NCBI RefSeq assembly: GCF_914271435.1
Contig: NZ_CAJZAI010000006.1
Location: forward strand, 124,001-188,000
Direction: 5' to 3'
Length of the DNA: 64,000 nt
Origin: Cupriavidus laharis
GTDB taxonomy: Bacteria > Pseudomonadota > Gammaproteobacteria > Burkholderiales > Burkholderiaceae
Shown here: positions 56,945 to 64,000 of the stretch, piece by piece
Layout of the letters: each line of letters opens with the position of its first letter
How positions within the stretch are numbered: position 1 is the first letter of the stretch
Made by a program: the position numbers and the translations under genes
The notes under the pieces: generated by a model
The model's input: the letters and a program-made list of their open reading frames with translations, nothing else
Databases searched by the model: none
Told to the model about the DNA's origin: nothing

Positions 56945-57020
56945 TCGAATATTTCAGCGCTGCTCATACAATTATTCGAATTTTATGCGAAATCATCACC
57001 TTTATACAGTGGATTTCGCA
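56942..57020. promoter_or_regulatory. Candidate kyn operator region
   Basis: ATTCGAAT, a perfect palindrome, occurs at 56942-56949 and 56973-56980, 31 bp apart (about three helical turns), and TGCGAAAT (56985-56992) is inverted as ATTTCGCA (57013-57020). An AT-rich tract lies between. Multiple phased sites are usual for Lrp-type octamers. Confidence 0.5.
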
Positions 57021-57098
57021 AGCCTCTTGCTGGTTTTTTTGACTATCATGCCGTCATCGAGGACGACATCGGCGCCGCCCTGCGGCAGCCGTGCAGAC

Positions 57099-57758
57099 AT
57101 GACAAACCGCCCCGCCACGCCCACCGACAGCCGCAAGCTGTGGGACATCAGCCCGCCGCTTTCGCCCGCCACGCCCGTGTGGCCTGGCGATACGCCGTTC
57201 CAGCAGGAAACGGCCTGGCAGATGGATGAGCACTGCCCGGTGAACGTGGGCCGCATCACGCTGTCGCCGCACACCGGCGCGCATGCGGACGCGCCGCTGC
57301 ACTATGCGGCGGACGGTGCGCCGATTGGCGCCGTGGGGCTGGAGCCCTACCTCGGGCGTTGCCGCGTGATTCATTGCGTGGGCGCGGCGCCGGTCGTGGC
57401 GCCGCACCACGTGGAGCACGCGCTGGACACCCTGCCGCCGCGCGTGCTGCTGCGCACCTATGAGCGCGCGCCACTCGACCAATGGGACGCCGGCTTCTGC
57501 GCCGTGGCCCCCGAAACGATCGCGCTGCTCGCCGCGCACGGCGTGCAGCTGATCGGCATCGACACGCCGTCGCTGGACCCGCAGGAATCCAAGACCATGG
57601 ACGCGCACAAGGCCGTGCGCCGCCATGGCCTGGCCATCCTGGAAGGGCTGGTGCTCGATGCCGTCGCCGAAGGCGACTACGAACTGATCGCGCTGCCGCT
57701 GCGCTTTGCCGGGCTCGACGCCAGCCCGGTGCGTGCCGTGCTGCGCAGCCTGGACTGA
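57099..57758 (+). CDS. kynB: Kynurenine formamidase
   Basis: Cyclase-fold arylformamidase that converts N-formylkynurenine to kynurenine and formate. The 219-aa product carries the metal-binding pattern [12 protein letters not shown] with His58, His62, Asp64 and His68, then [18 protein letters not shown] with a further conserved His. Start ATG 57099 ([13 protein letters not shown]). kynU follows after 31 bp and kynA closes the three-step pathway from tryptophan to anthranilate. Confidence 0.93.
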   Translation: MTNRPATPTDSRKLWDISPPLSPATPVWPGDTPFQQETAWQMDEHCPVNVGRITLSPHTGAHADAPLHYAADGAPIGAVGLEPYLGRCRVIHCVGAAPVVAPHHVEHALDTLPPRVLLRTYERAPLDQWDAGFCAVAPETIALLAAHGVQLIGIDTPSLDPQESKTMDAHKAVRRHGLAILEGLVLDAVAEGDYELIALPLRFAGLDASPVRAVLRSLD

Positions 57759-57789
57759 ACACCCCCGCAATCCTCTGTATCTTTCCGAC

Positions 57790-59046
57790 ATGACCGCACT
57801 CACCCGCGAGCAATGCCAGTTGCTCGACCAGCAAGACCCCCTGCGCGCGCTGCGCGAACAGTTCGCGCTGCCTGATGGCGTGATCTATCTCGACGGCAAT
57901 TCGCTCGGTGCCCGCCCGCGTGCTTCGACCGCCCGCGCCGCCGAAGTCGTCAGCGAGGAATGGGGCACGGGCCTGATCCGCAGCTGGAATACCGCCGGCT
58001 GGTTCGAACTGCCGCAGCGCCTCGGCAACAAGCTGGCCCCGCTGGTTGGCGCCGGCGAGAACGAAGTGGTGGTCACGGACACCACGTCGATCAACCTGTT
58101 CAAGGTGCTGGCCGCCGCGCTGCGCGTGCAGGCCATGCGCGATCCGTCGCGCAAGGTGATCGTGTCCGAAGCCAGCAACTTCCCGACCGACCTGTACATC
58201 GCGCAAGGCCTGGCCGACCTGCTGCAGCAGGGCTATTCGCTGCGCCTGGTGAACTCGCCGGCCGAGATCGACGCCGCCGTCGGCGCCGACACCGCCGTGC
58301 TGATGCTCACGCACGTGAACTACAAGAGCGGCGAGATGCTCGACATGGCCGCGCTGACCGAACTGGCCCATGCGCGCGGCGCGCTGACCGTGTGGGACCT
58401 GTGCCATTCGGCCGGCGCCGTGCCGGTGGCACTGAATGCGTCGAACGCCGACTACGCGATCGGCTGCACCTACAAGTACCTCAACGGCGGCCCGGGCTCG
58501 CCTGCCTTTGTCTGGGTTGCACCCGCGCTGCGCGATGCCTTCTGGCAGCCGCTGTCGGGCTGGTGGGGCCATGCCGCGCCGTTCGCGATGGAGCCGCAAT
58601 ACCGCCCCGTCGATGGCGTGCGCCGCTTCCTGTGCGGCACGCAGCCGATCACGTCGATGGCGATGGTCGAATGCGGCCTCGATATCTTCGCGCAGACCGA
58701 CATGGCTGCCCTGCGCACCAAGTCGCTGCAGTTGACCGACCTGTTCATTGCGCTGGTGGAAGAACGCTGCCGCCACCATCCGCTCACGCTGGTCACGCCG
58801 CGCGAGCACGCGCGCCGCGGCAGCCAAGTCAGCTTCGAACACCCGGAAGGCTATGCCGTGATGCAGGCGCTGATCGAGCGCGGCGTGATCGGCGACTACC
58901 GCGAGCCGCGCATCATCCGCTTCGGCTTCACGCCGCTATACACGAGCTTCACCGAAGTCTGGGACGCAGTGGAAACGCTGCGCGATGTGCTGGACACCGA
59001 AACCTACCGGGCCGAGCGTTTCCACGCACGCGGCGCAGTGACCTGA
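57790..59046 (+). CDS. kynU: Kynureninase
   Basis: PLP enzyme of fold type I that cleaves kynurenine to anthranilate and alanine. The 418-aa product has the PLP lysine at Lys229 in [19 protein letters not shown] and Asp residues in [32 protein letters not shown] at the N-terminus is characteristic. ATG 57790 stands 31 bp after kynB and 11 bp separate its stop from the kynA start, so the operon is compact. Confidence 0.96.
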   Translation: MTALTREQCQLLDQQDPLRALREQFALPDGVIYLDGNSLGARPRASTARAAEVVSEEWGTGLIRSWNTAGWFELPQRLGNKLAPLVGAGENEVVVTDTTSINLFKVLAAALRVQAMRDPSRKVIVSEASNFPTDLYIAQGLADLLQQGYSLRLVNSPAEIDAAVGADTAVLMLTHVNYKSGEMLDMAALTELAHARGALTVWDLCHSAGAVPVALNASNADYAIGCTYKYLNGGPGSPAFVWVAPALRDAFWQPLSGWWGHAAPFAMEPQYRPVDGVRRFLCGTQPITSMAMVECGLDIFAQTDMAALRTKSLQLTDLFIALVEERCRHHPLTLVTPREHARRGSQVSFEHPEGYAVMQALIERGVIGDYREPRIIRFGFTPLYTSFTEVWDAVETLRDVLDTETYRAERFHARGAVT

Positions 59047-59057
59047 GCGGAGACACC

Positions 59058-59942
59058 ATGAACGAATTCAAGGGATGCCCGATGTCGGACGCTGCGCGAC
59101 AGAAAGGGCAGAACGAGCAGGGCGACAACTGGCATGGCGCGCAGATGGACTTCGCCAAGGACATGAGCTATGGCGACTACCTGGGCCTGGACCAGATCCT
59201 GAGCGCACAGCACCCGCTCTCGCCGGACCACAACGAGATGCTCTTCATCGTGCAGCACCAGACCACCGAGCTGTGGATGAAGCTGATGCTGCACGAGCTG
59301 CGCGCCGCGCGCGAATCGGTGCGTGAAGACATCCTGCCGCCGGCCTTCAAGATGCTGACGCGCGTGTCGCGCATCATGGACCAGCTCGTACAGGCCTGGA
59401 ACGTGCTGGCCACCATGACGCCGCCGGAGTATTCGGCGATGCGCCCCTACCTGGGCATGTCGTCGGGGTTCCAGTCGTACCAGTACCGCGAGATCGAGTT
59501 CATCCTCGGCAACAAGAACGCGGCCATGCTGCGTCCGCATGCGCACCGGCCGGAGCACCTGGCACTGGTGGAAACGGCACTGAAGACGCCGTCGCTGTAT
59601 GACGAGGCCATCCGCCTGATGGTACGCCGCGGCTTTGCCATCGACGCCGGCTGCGTCGAGCGCGACTGGACCCAGCCGACCGCCTACAACGCCTCTGTTG
59701 AAGCCGCGTGGCTCGAGGTCTACCGGAATCCGAACGCGCACTGGGAGCTCTACGAGCTGGGCGAGAAGTTTGTCGACCTGGAGGACTCGTTCCGCCAATG
59801 GCGCTTCCGCCATGTAACCACGGTCGAGCGCGTGATCGGCTTCAAGCGCGGCACCGGCGGCACGGAAGGTGTCAGCTACCTGCGCAAGATGCTCGATGTA
59901 GTGCTGTTCCCGGAGCTGTGGAAGCTGCGCACGGACCTGTAA
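59058..59942 (+). CDS. kynA: Tryptophan 2,3-dioxygenase
   Basis: Heme dioxygenase opening the indole ring of tryptophan to N-formylkynurenine. The 294-aa protein shows [39 protein letters not shown] with the distal and substrate residues, and the C-terminal [27 protein letters not shown] with the proximal heme His region and the TGGT loop. Length is normal. CGGAGACACC precedes the ATG at 59058. It is the last gene of kynBUA and converges on the IclR gene; no clear terminator was seen in the 28-bp gap. Confidence 0.96.
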   Translation: MNEFKGCPMSDAARQKGQNEQGDNWHGAQMDFAKDMSYGDYLGLDQILSAQHPLSPDHNEMLFIVQHQTTELWMKLMLHELRAARESVREDILPPAFKMLTRVSRIMDQLVQAWNVLATMTPPEYSAMRPYLGMSSGFQSYQYREIEFILGNKNAAMLRPHAHRPEHLALVETALKTPSLYDEAIRLMVRRGFAIDAGCVERDWTQPTAYNASVEAAWLEVYRNPNAHWELYELGEKFVDLEDSFRQWRFRHVTTVERVIGFKRGTGGTEGVSYLRKMLDVVLFPELWKLRTDL

Positions 59943-59970
59943 GCCGCAACCTCCGGCGGCAGGTCCGGCC

Positions 59971-60771
59971 TCAGCCGGCCGGGTCCGACAGCCGCGCGGC
60001 CAGCGCCTTCAGCGCCGGTGCCAGCGTCTCGTGGAACACGGACTCTGCCACGGTCCCGTACGATGCGCTGCAGCTAAGCATGTGCAGTTCCTTCTCCCCC
60101 ACCGGCCGGAATGCCACCGCACAGGCATGGATGGCCGGATGCCAGTCGCGGAACGACGACGCGTAGCCGCGGCGTTCCGCCTCTTCAAGCGCCACACGCG
60201 TTGGCGTTTCCTGCTGCTTCCATTGCTCCGGAAAGGCCTGGCTGAACTCTGCCAGCACGCGTTCGCGCCGGGCCGACGGCAACGCGGCCAGATAGGCGCG
60301 CCCCATCGAGCTCGACACCAGCGACAGCCTCGACCCCACACCGAGCCCCAGCATCACGCCAGCGTCGTTACGGATCGACTCCAGATAGGTCACCTCCATG
60401 CGCTCGCGCTTGCCGAGCGACACCGATACCCCGTACGACTGCGCAAACGCGAGCATATGCGGCCGGGCCAGCGCAACCACGTCAGAGGCCGAGAGATAGG
60501 CGTAACCGAGCGCCAGCACGCCCGCATCCAGCGCGTACTTGCCGAGGCTCTCGTCATAGCGCAGGTAGCCGAGCTGCACCAGCGTGCCTGCCAGCCGGCT
60601 GACGGTGGCCTTTGGAAAGCCCGTGCGACGCACGAAGTCCTGGTTGCCCAGCATGGCCTCGCCGGTGCGGAAGCAGCGCAGCAGCTCCAGGCCGCGGGCC
60701 AGCGCGGTGACGAAGTTCGGATCGCTCTCGCGCGCCGCGGCGGGAGTGGTGTCGGGAGAAAGGCTGCTCAA
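59971..60771 (-). CDS. IclR family transcriptional regulator
   Basis: A 266-aa IclR-type regulator: winged helix (about 13-75, FVTALARGLELLRCFRTGEAMLGN, FPKATVSRLAGTLVQLGYL) and GAF-like effector domain. I place the start at a TTG (60771, MSSLSPDTTPAAARESDPN) because AGGAG lies 7 nt before it. The longer ATG at 60861 would extend the protein through the promoter region with 30 unconserved residues. It diverges from gcdH across overlapping palindromes, so it probably controls glutaryl-CoA dehydrogenase expression. Confidence 0.9.
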   Translation of the reverse strand: MSSLSPDTTPAAARESDPNFVTALARGLELLRCFRTGEAMLGNQDFVRRTGFPKATVSRLAGTLVQLGYLRYDESLGKYALDAGVLALGYAYLSASDVVALARPHMLAFAQSYGVSVSLGKRERMEVTYLESIRNDAGVMLGLGVGSRLSLVSSSMGRAYLAALPSARRERVLAEFSQAFPEQWKQQETPTRVALEEAERRGYASSFRDWHPAIHACAVAFRPVGEKELHMLSCSASYGTVAESVFHETLAPALKALAARLSDPAG

Positions 60772-60844
60772 GGCTGGCTCCTGTAGAGCGTCCGGGAGTT
60801 CCGGCGCCACGCGCGACAATCGAACACACCGGTGTTCATCCCGC

Positions 60845-60904
60845 TTGCATGGCGAACGCATTGCGATATACTAATTCAACGGAACACAGTTCCGCAATGC
60901 GGAA
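60845..60904. promoter_or_regulatory. gcdH promoter and IclR-type operator
   Basis: A plus-strand promoter can be drawn with TTGCAT (60845-60850) and TATACT (60867-60872), spacing 16. Right after the expected transcription start lie two overlapping palindromes: GGAAC-N3-GTTCC (60881-60893) and TTCCGC-AAT-GCGGAA (60890-60904), the second in the 15-bp format of IclR operators. Both are made of the same GGAAC half-site. Confidence 0.55.
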
Positions 60905-60999
60905 CTTAAAAATTCCACCGATTCCCTGGATTGCCGCTGAGGCGGGCGCGCCACAAAGCGCCTGGCAGCGGTGCCCCCGCTCTACCAAAGGAGACCTGC

Positions 61000-62193
61000 A
61001 TGGCTGCCAACGCCGAATTCCACTGGGCCGATCCCCTGCTGCTGGACCAGCAACTGACCGCCGATGAGCGCATGATCCGCGACGCCGCCGCGGCGTATTG
61101 CCAGGACAAGCTGATGCCGCGCGTGCTCCAGTCGTTCCGCAATGAGAAGACCGACGTGGAAATCTTCCGCGAGATGGGCGAACTGGGCCTGCTCGGCCCG
61201 ACCATCCCCGAGCAATATGGCGGCCCGGGCCTTAACTACGTCAGCTACGGCCTGATCGCACGTGAAGTCGAGCGCGTGGATTCGGGCTACCGCTCGATGA
61301 TGAGCGTGCAGTCCTCGCTGGTGATGGTGCCGATCTATGAATTCGGCACCGAAGCACAGAAGCAGAAGTATCTGCCCAAGCTGGCCACCGGCGAGTGGAT
61401 CGGCTGCTTCGGCCTGACCGAGCCGAACCACGGCTCGGACCCGGGCTCAATGGTGACCCGCGCCAAGAAGGTCGACGGCGGCTACGAGCTGACCGGCGCC
61501 AAGATGTGGATCACCAACTCGCCGATCGCCGACGTGTTCGTGGTGTGGGCCAAGCTGGCCGGCGACGACGGCAAGGAAGACATCCGCGGCTTCATCCTGG
61601 AAAAGGGCTGGAAGGGCCTGAGCGCCCCGGCCATCCACGGCAAGGTCGGCCTGCGTACGTCGATCACCGGCGAAATCGTGCTCGATCAGGTCTTCGTGCC
61701 GGAAGAGAACATCATGCCGGGCGTGAAGGGCCTGAAGGGTCCGTTCACCTGCCTGAACTCGGCCCGCTACGGCATCGCCTGGGGCGCGCTCGGCGCCGCA
61801 GAATTCTGCTGGCATACCGCCCGCCAGTACACGCTGGACCGCAAGCAGTTCGGCCGCCCGCTGGCCCAGACGCAGCTGGTGCAGAAGAAGCTGGCCGACA
61901 TGCAGACCGAGATCACGCTGGCCCTGCAAGGCTGCCTGCGCCTGGGCCGCATGAAGGATGAAGGCACCGCGGCGGTGGAAATCACCTCGATCATGAAGCG
62001 AAACTCGTGCGGCAAATCGCTGGACATCGCCCGCGTGGCACGCGACATGCTCGGCGGCAACGGCATCTCGGACGAGTTCGGCGTGATCCGCCACGTCGTG
62101 AACCTGGAAGTCGTCAACACCTACGAAGGCACGCATGACATCCACGCGCTGATCCTGGGCCGCGCCCAGACCGGCCTGCAGGCTTTCTTCTGA
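61000..62193 (+). CDS. gcdH: Glutaryl-CoA dehydrogenase
   Basis: FAD-dependent acyl-CoA dehydrogenase that oxidises and decarboxylates glutaryl-CoA to crotonyl-CoA in lysine, tryptophan or hydroxylysine breakdown. The 397-aa product has [36 protein letters not shown] and the catalytic Glu376 in [25 protein letters not shown], the latter being the glutaryl-type signature. Start at ATG 61000 has AAAGGAGACC. The IS element begins 42 bp after its stop. Confidence 0.93.
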   Translation: MAANAEFHWADPLLLDQQLTADERMIRDAAAAYCQDKLMPRVLQSFRNEKTDVEIFREMGELGLLGPTIPEQYGGPGLNYVSYGLIAREVERVDSGYRSMMSVQSSLVMVPIYEFGTEAQKQKYLPKLATGEWIGCFGLTEPNHGSDPGSMVTRAKKVDGGYELTGAKMWITNSPIADVFVVWAKLAGDDGKEDIRGFILEKGWKGLSAPAIHGKVGLRTSITGEIVLDQVFVPEENIMPGVKGLKGPFTCLNSARYGIAWGALGAAEFCWHTARQYTLDRKQFGRPLAQTQLVQKKLADMQTEITLALQGCLRLGRMKDEGTAAVEITSIMKRNSCGKSLDIARVARDMLGGNGISDEFGVIRHVVNLEVVNTYEGTHDIHALILGRAQTGLQAFF

Positions 62194-62235
62194 TCGAAGC
62201 CGATCCCTTGTGGACAGGTACTCCGCTATATAAAA

Positions 62236-62254
62236 GGTTCTTCGCCGATCTGCG
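62236..62254 (+). repeat. Left inverted repeat of the IS
   Basis: GGTTCTTCGCCGATCTGCG, matching 16 of 19 positions with the inverted right end at 63549-63567. Confidence 0.8.
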
Positions 62255-62337
62255 TGACCGTTTAGAAACAAAAAGGCCAACACGCCCACCACTGTTATCT
62301 TGGAGTTGCGACACAACAAGAATCAGGAAGGTGGAGG

Positions 62338-63561
62338 TTGGCCCTGCACAATTGTATGGCCCAGCTCGGCTGCTGGGAAGGCTATCGCATGTGCGATAGC
62401 TGGGAAGAGACCCGTAACGGGCAGCGTATTTGCATCATCCGGCTGGAACCTAAAGAGCGCCGAAGGCGGTGCTGCGATGGCTGTGGTCGCCGCGTTAGCA
62501 GTATCCACGACCGGGTAGAGCGGCGCGTGCGGGATTTACCAGTGTTCGATATTCCGGTGGAGTTGATAGTCCCTCGACTTCGTCTGGCGTGCCGGCAATG
62601 TGGCCCGAAGCTGGAGCGCCTGGACTGGCTCGCACCCTATGCGCGGGTAACAACGCGGCTAGCCGCCAGCGTAGCGCGACTGTGCAAGGTCATGTCGTTG
62701 CGCCATGTCGCGGGCTTCTACCAATTGGCCTGGACGACGGTCAAACGGATCGACCTGCGCCATCTGGAGCGGGAACTGGGGCCGGTCGACCTGAAAGGCG
62801 TTACCGTGATCGCGATGGACGAGTTTGCTATCCAGAAAGGCCATCGCTATGCCACGGTCATCGTCGAGCCATCGAGCAAGCGGGTCCTCTGGGTTGGGCG
62901 CGGGCGTTCGCGAGAGGAAATCCGGCCCTTCTTCGAGTTGCTTGGCCCTGAAGGCTGCGCCCGGCTTCGTGCCGCGGTGATGGACATGAATACCGCCTAC
63001 GACCTTGAAGTGCGGATGCACTGCCCACACGCGGAGGTTGTCTATGACCTGTTCCATGTGGTGGCCAAGTACGGTCGTGAAGTCATCGACCGCGTCAGGG
63101 TGGATGAGGCTAATCGGCTACGCGGCGACAAGGCCGCCCGTAAGGTGGTGAAGTCTTCTCGCTGGTTGCTGTTGCGCAATCGGGAGAACGTCACCCGTGA
63201 GGCCGATCAGATCCGGCTTGATGAAATACTGGCTGCCAACCAAGCGCTGATGACTGTCTACGTGCTCAAGGACGATCTCAAGACGCTTTGGACATACCGG
63301 CATCCCGGCTACGCCCGACGTTTCTGGCAAGGGTGGTACGAGCGAGCAATGGCCAGCGGCATCGCACCTCTGTGCCTGTTCGCCAAACGCCTCAAGCCAT
63401 ACCTGCCAGGCATCCTGGCTCATAGCCGCTGGCCGTTGGGAACCAATCTGGTGGAGGGCATCAATAACCGGATCAAGGTCATCAAACGGATGGCCTATGG
63501 CTTCCGTGATGACCATTACTTCTTCCTGAAGATCCGGGCGGCCTTCCCCGGAAATCGGTGA
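62338..63561 (+). CDS. ISL3-family transposase
   Basis: A 407-aa DDE transposase of the ISL3 family. The N-terminus has a zinc-finger-like group of cysteines (RRRCCDGCGRRV and LACRQCGPKL), then the DDE region with VIAMDEFAIQKGH, VMDMNTAYDLEV and the final GTNLVEGINNRIKVIKRMAYGF, holding the catalytic Glu. The start is a TTG at 62338 seven bases after AGGAAG; ATG 62356 is a possible alternative. The stop codon lies inside the right inverted repeat. The frame is intact, so the element could be active. Confidence 0.92.
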   Translation: MALHNCMAQLGCWEGYRMCDSWEETRNGQRICIIRLEPKERRRRCCDGCGRRVSSIHDRVERRVRDLPVFDIPVELIVPRLRLACRQCGPKLERLDWLAPYARVTTRLAASVARLCKVMSLRHVAGFYQLAWTTVKRIDLRHLERELGPVDLKGVTVIAMDEFAIQKGHRYATVIVEPSSKRVLWVGRGRSREEIRPFFELLGPEGCARLRAAVMDMNTAYDLEVRMHCPHAEVVYDLFHVVAKYGREVIDRVRVDEANRLRGDKAARKVVKSSRWLLLRNRENVTREADQIRLDEILAANQALMTVYVLKDDLKTLWTYRHPGYARRFWQGWYERAMASGIAPLCLFAKRLKPYLPGILAHSRWPLGTNLVEGINNRIKVIKRMAYGFRDDHYFFLKIRAAFPGNR

Positions 63562-63567
63562 AGAACC
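63549..63567 (-). repeat. Right inverted repeat of the IS
   Basis: The reverse strand reads GGTTCTTCACCGATTTCCG, partner of 62236-62254. It overlaps the transposase stop codon. Confidence 0.8.
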
Positions 63568-63568
63568 T

Positions 63569-63595
63569 AAAAAAAGCCCGGCTGCGAGGCCGGGC
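63569..63595 (-). terminator. Intrinsic terminator of the peroxiredoxin gene
   Basis: On the minus strand GCCCGGC (63595-63589) pairs with GCCGGGC (63582-63576), followed by seven T (63575-63569). The IS right end is directly next to that T-run. Confidence 0.75.
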
Positions 63596-63658
63596 GAAGC
63601 ACACTACCAAGGAGACGACGAGGCTGCCCCCGTCGATAAAACACCTGTTCTGAACGCC

Positions 63659-63679
63659 GGCCCCGCACCATGCGGGGCC
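63659..63679. terminator. Stem-loop right after the peroxiredoxin stop
   Basis: GGCCCCGCA (63659-63667) pairs perfectly with TGCGGGGCC (63671-63679) around CCA. No T-run follows on the minus strand, so it is probably a 3'-end structure working with the terminator at 63569-63595. Confidence 0.45.
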
Positions 63680-63683
63680 GCGT

Positions 63684-64000
<317 letters not shown>

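Larger units (their letters stand above)
62236..63567 (+). mobile_element. ISL3-family insertion sequence (complete)
   Basis: A 1332-bp element with one transposase gene and 19-bp terminal inverted repeats: GGTTCTTCGCCGATCTGCG (62236-62254) against the reverse complement of 63549-63567, matching at 16 of 19 positions. The GGTTCTTC ends and the transposase identify the ISL3 family. Eight-base flanks (ATATAAAA and TAAAAAAA) do not form an exact duplication. It lies 42 bp behind gcdH and abuts the T-run of the peroxiredoxin terminator. Confidence 0.88.

Noticed and set aside
60772..60861. The longer ATG start of the IclR gene at 60861
   Set aside because: The TTG at 60771 has an AGGAG at correct distance; the extension would run through the promoter and operator side of gcdH.
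62228..63575. An 8-bp target-site duplication around the IS
   Set aside because: ATATAAAA and TAAAAAAA agree at 5 of 8 positions only.

Overview
The window reads as chromosomal DNA of a high-GC betaproteobacterium of the Burkholderiaceae, most likely Cupriavidus (or close to Cupriavidus/Ralstonia). The reasons are the gene content and style: several Bug-type tricarboxylate-transport receptors, tctBA, CaiB/BaiF CoA-transferases, a kynBUA operon with an AsnC-type regulator, glutaryl-CoA dehydrogenase next to an IclR regulator, and strongly GC-biased codons. This is an inference; there is no rRNA or other taxonomic marker, and I see no tRNA gene and no CRISPR array.

Layout. 1-6413: uvrD (minus, cut by the left edge), a 711-bp palindromic repeat element, then valS and galU (plus). 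6439-10823: a minus-strand run of MFS transporter, class II aldolase, tautomerase, threonine aldolase, NUDIX hydrolase and TusA-like protein. 10969-14207: LysR regulator, then the nfeD/slipin membrane pair. 14227-20019: alaS (minus), then CoA-transferase, DUF2214 protein and a Bug receptor. 20016-28017: K+/H+ antiporter (minus), tctBA, LysR regulator divergent from a second Bug receptor plus a gamma-glutamyltransferase-like gene. 28230-32284: a three-gene chaperone-usher fimbrial operon. 32398-35400: PhzF, PaiB-like protein and a large atypical CoA-transferase. 35667-40259: glnS-led plus-strand run (S4 protein, MAPEG, YceI, small membrane protein, YaeQ, FKBP). 40305-50298: ChaC, ankyrin protein, acyl-CoA ligase, CnoX-like thioredoxin, cupin, hemerythrin, P-loop kinase, TcdA and AsmA. 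50547-56423: MFS transporter, pdxH, cfa, DUF72, msrA and flavin reductase. 56456-62193: kynR-like regulator with kynB-kynU-kynA, then IclR regulator and gcdH. 62236-63567: a complete ISL3-family insertion sequence. 63684-64000: end of a 1-Cys peroxiredoxin gene (minus).

How it works together. Most genes are housekeeping (three aminoacyl-tRNA synthetases, repair, cofactor and membrane maintenance). The accessory part consists of solute uptake and small-molecule catabolism, each unit paired with its own divergent regulator: LysR with Bug/GGT, AsnC with kyn, IclR with gcdH. The best regulatory signals are a perfect 12-bp palindrome lying inside the spacer of a near-consensus promoter of the acyl-CoA ligase, and overlapping palindromes between the IclR gene and gcdH. 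The least explained structure is the 711-bp element at 1633-2343, whose matching segments share one centre near 1985, as if two repeat units had been joined head to head.
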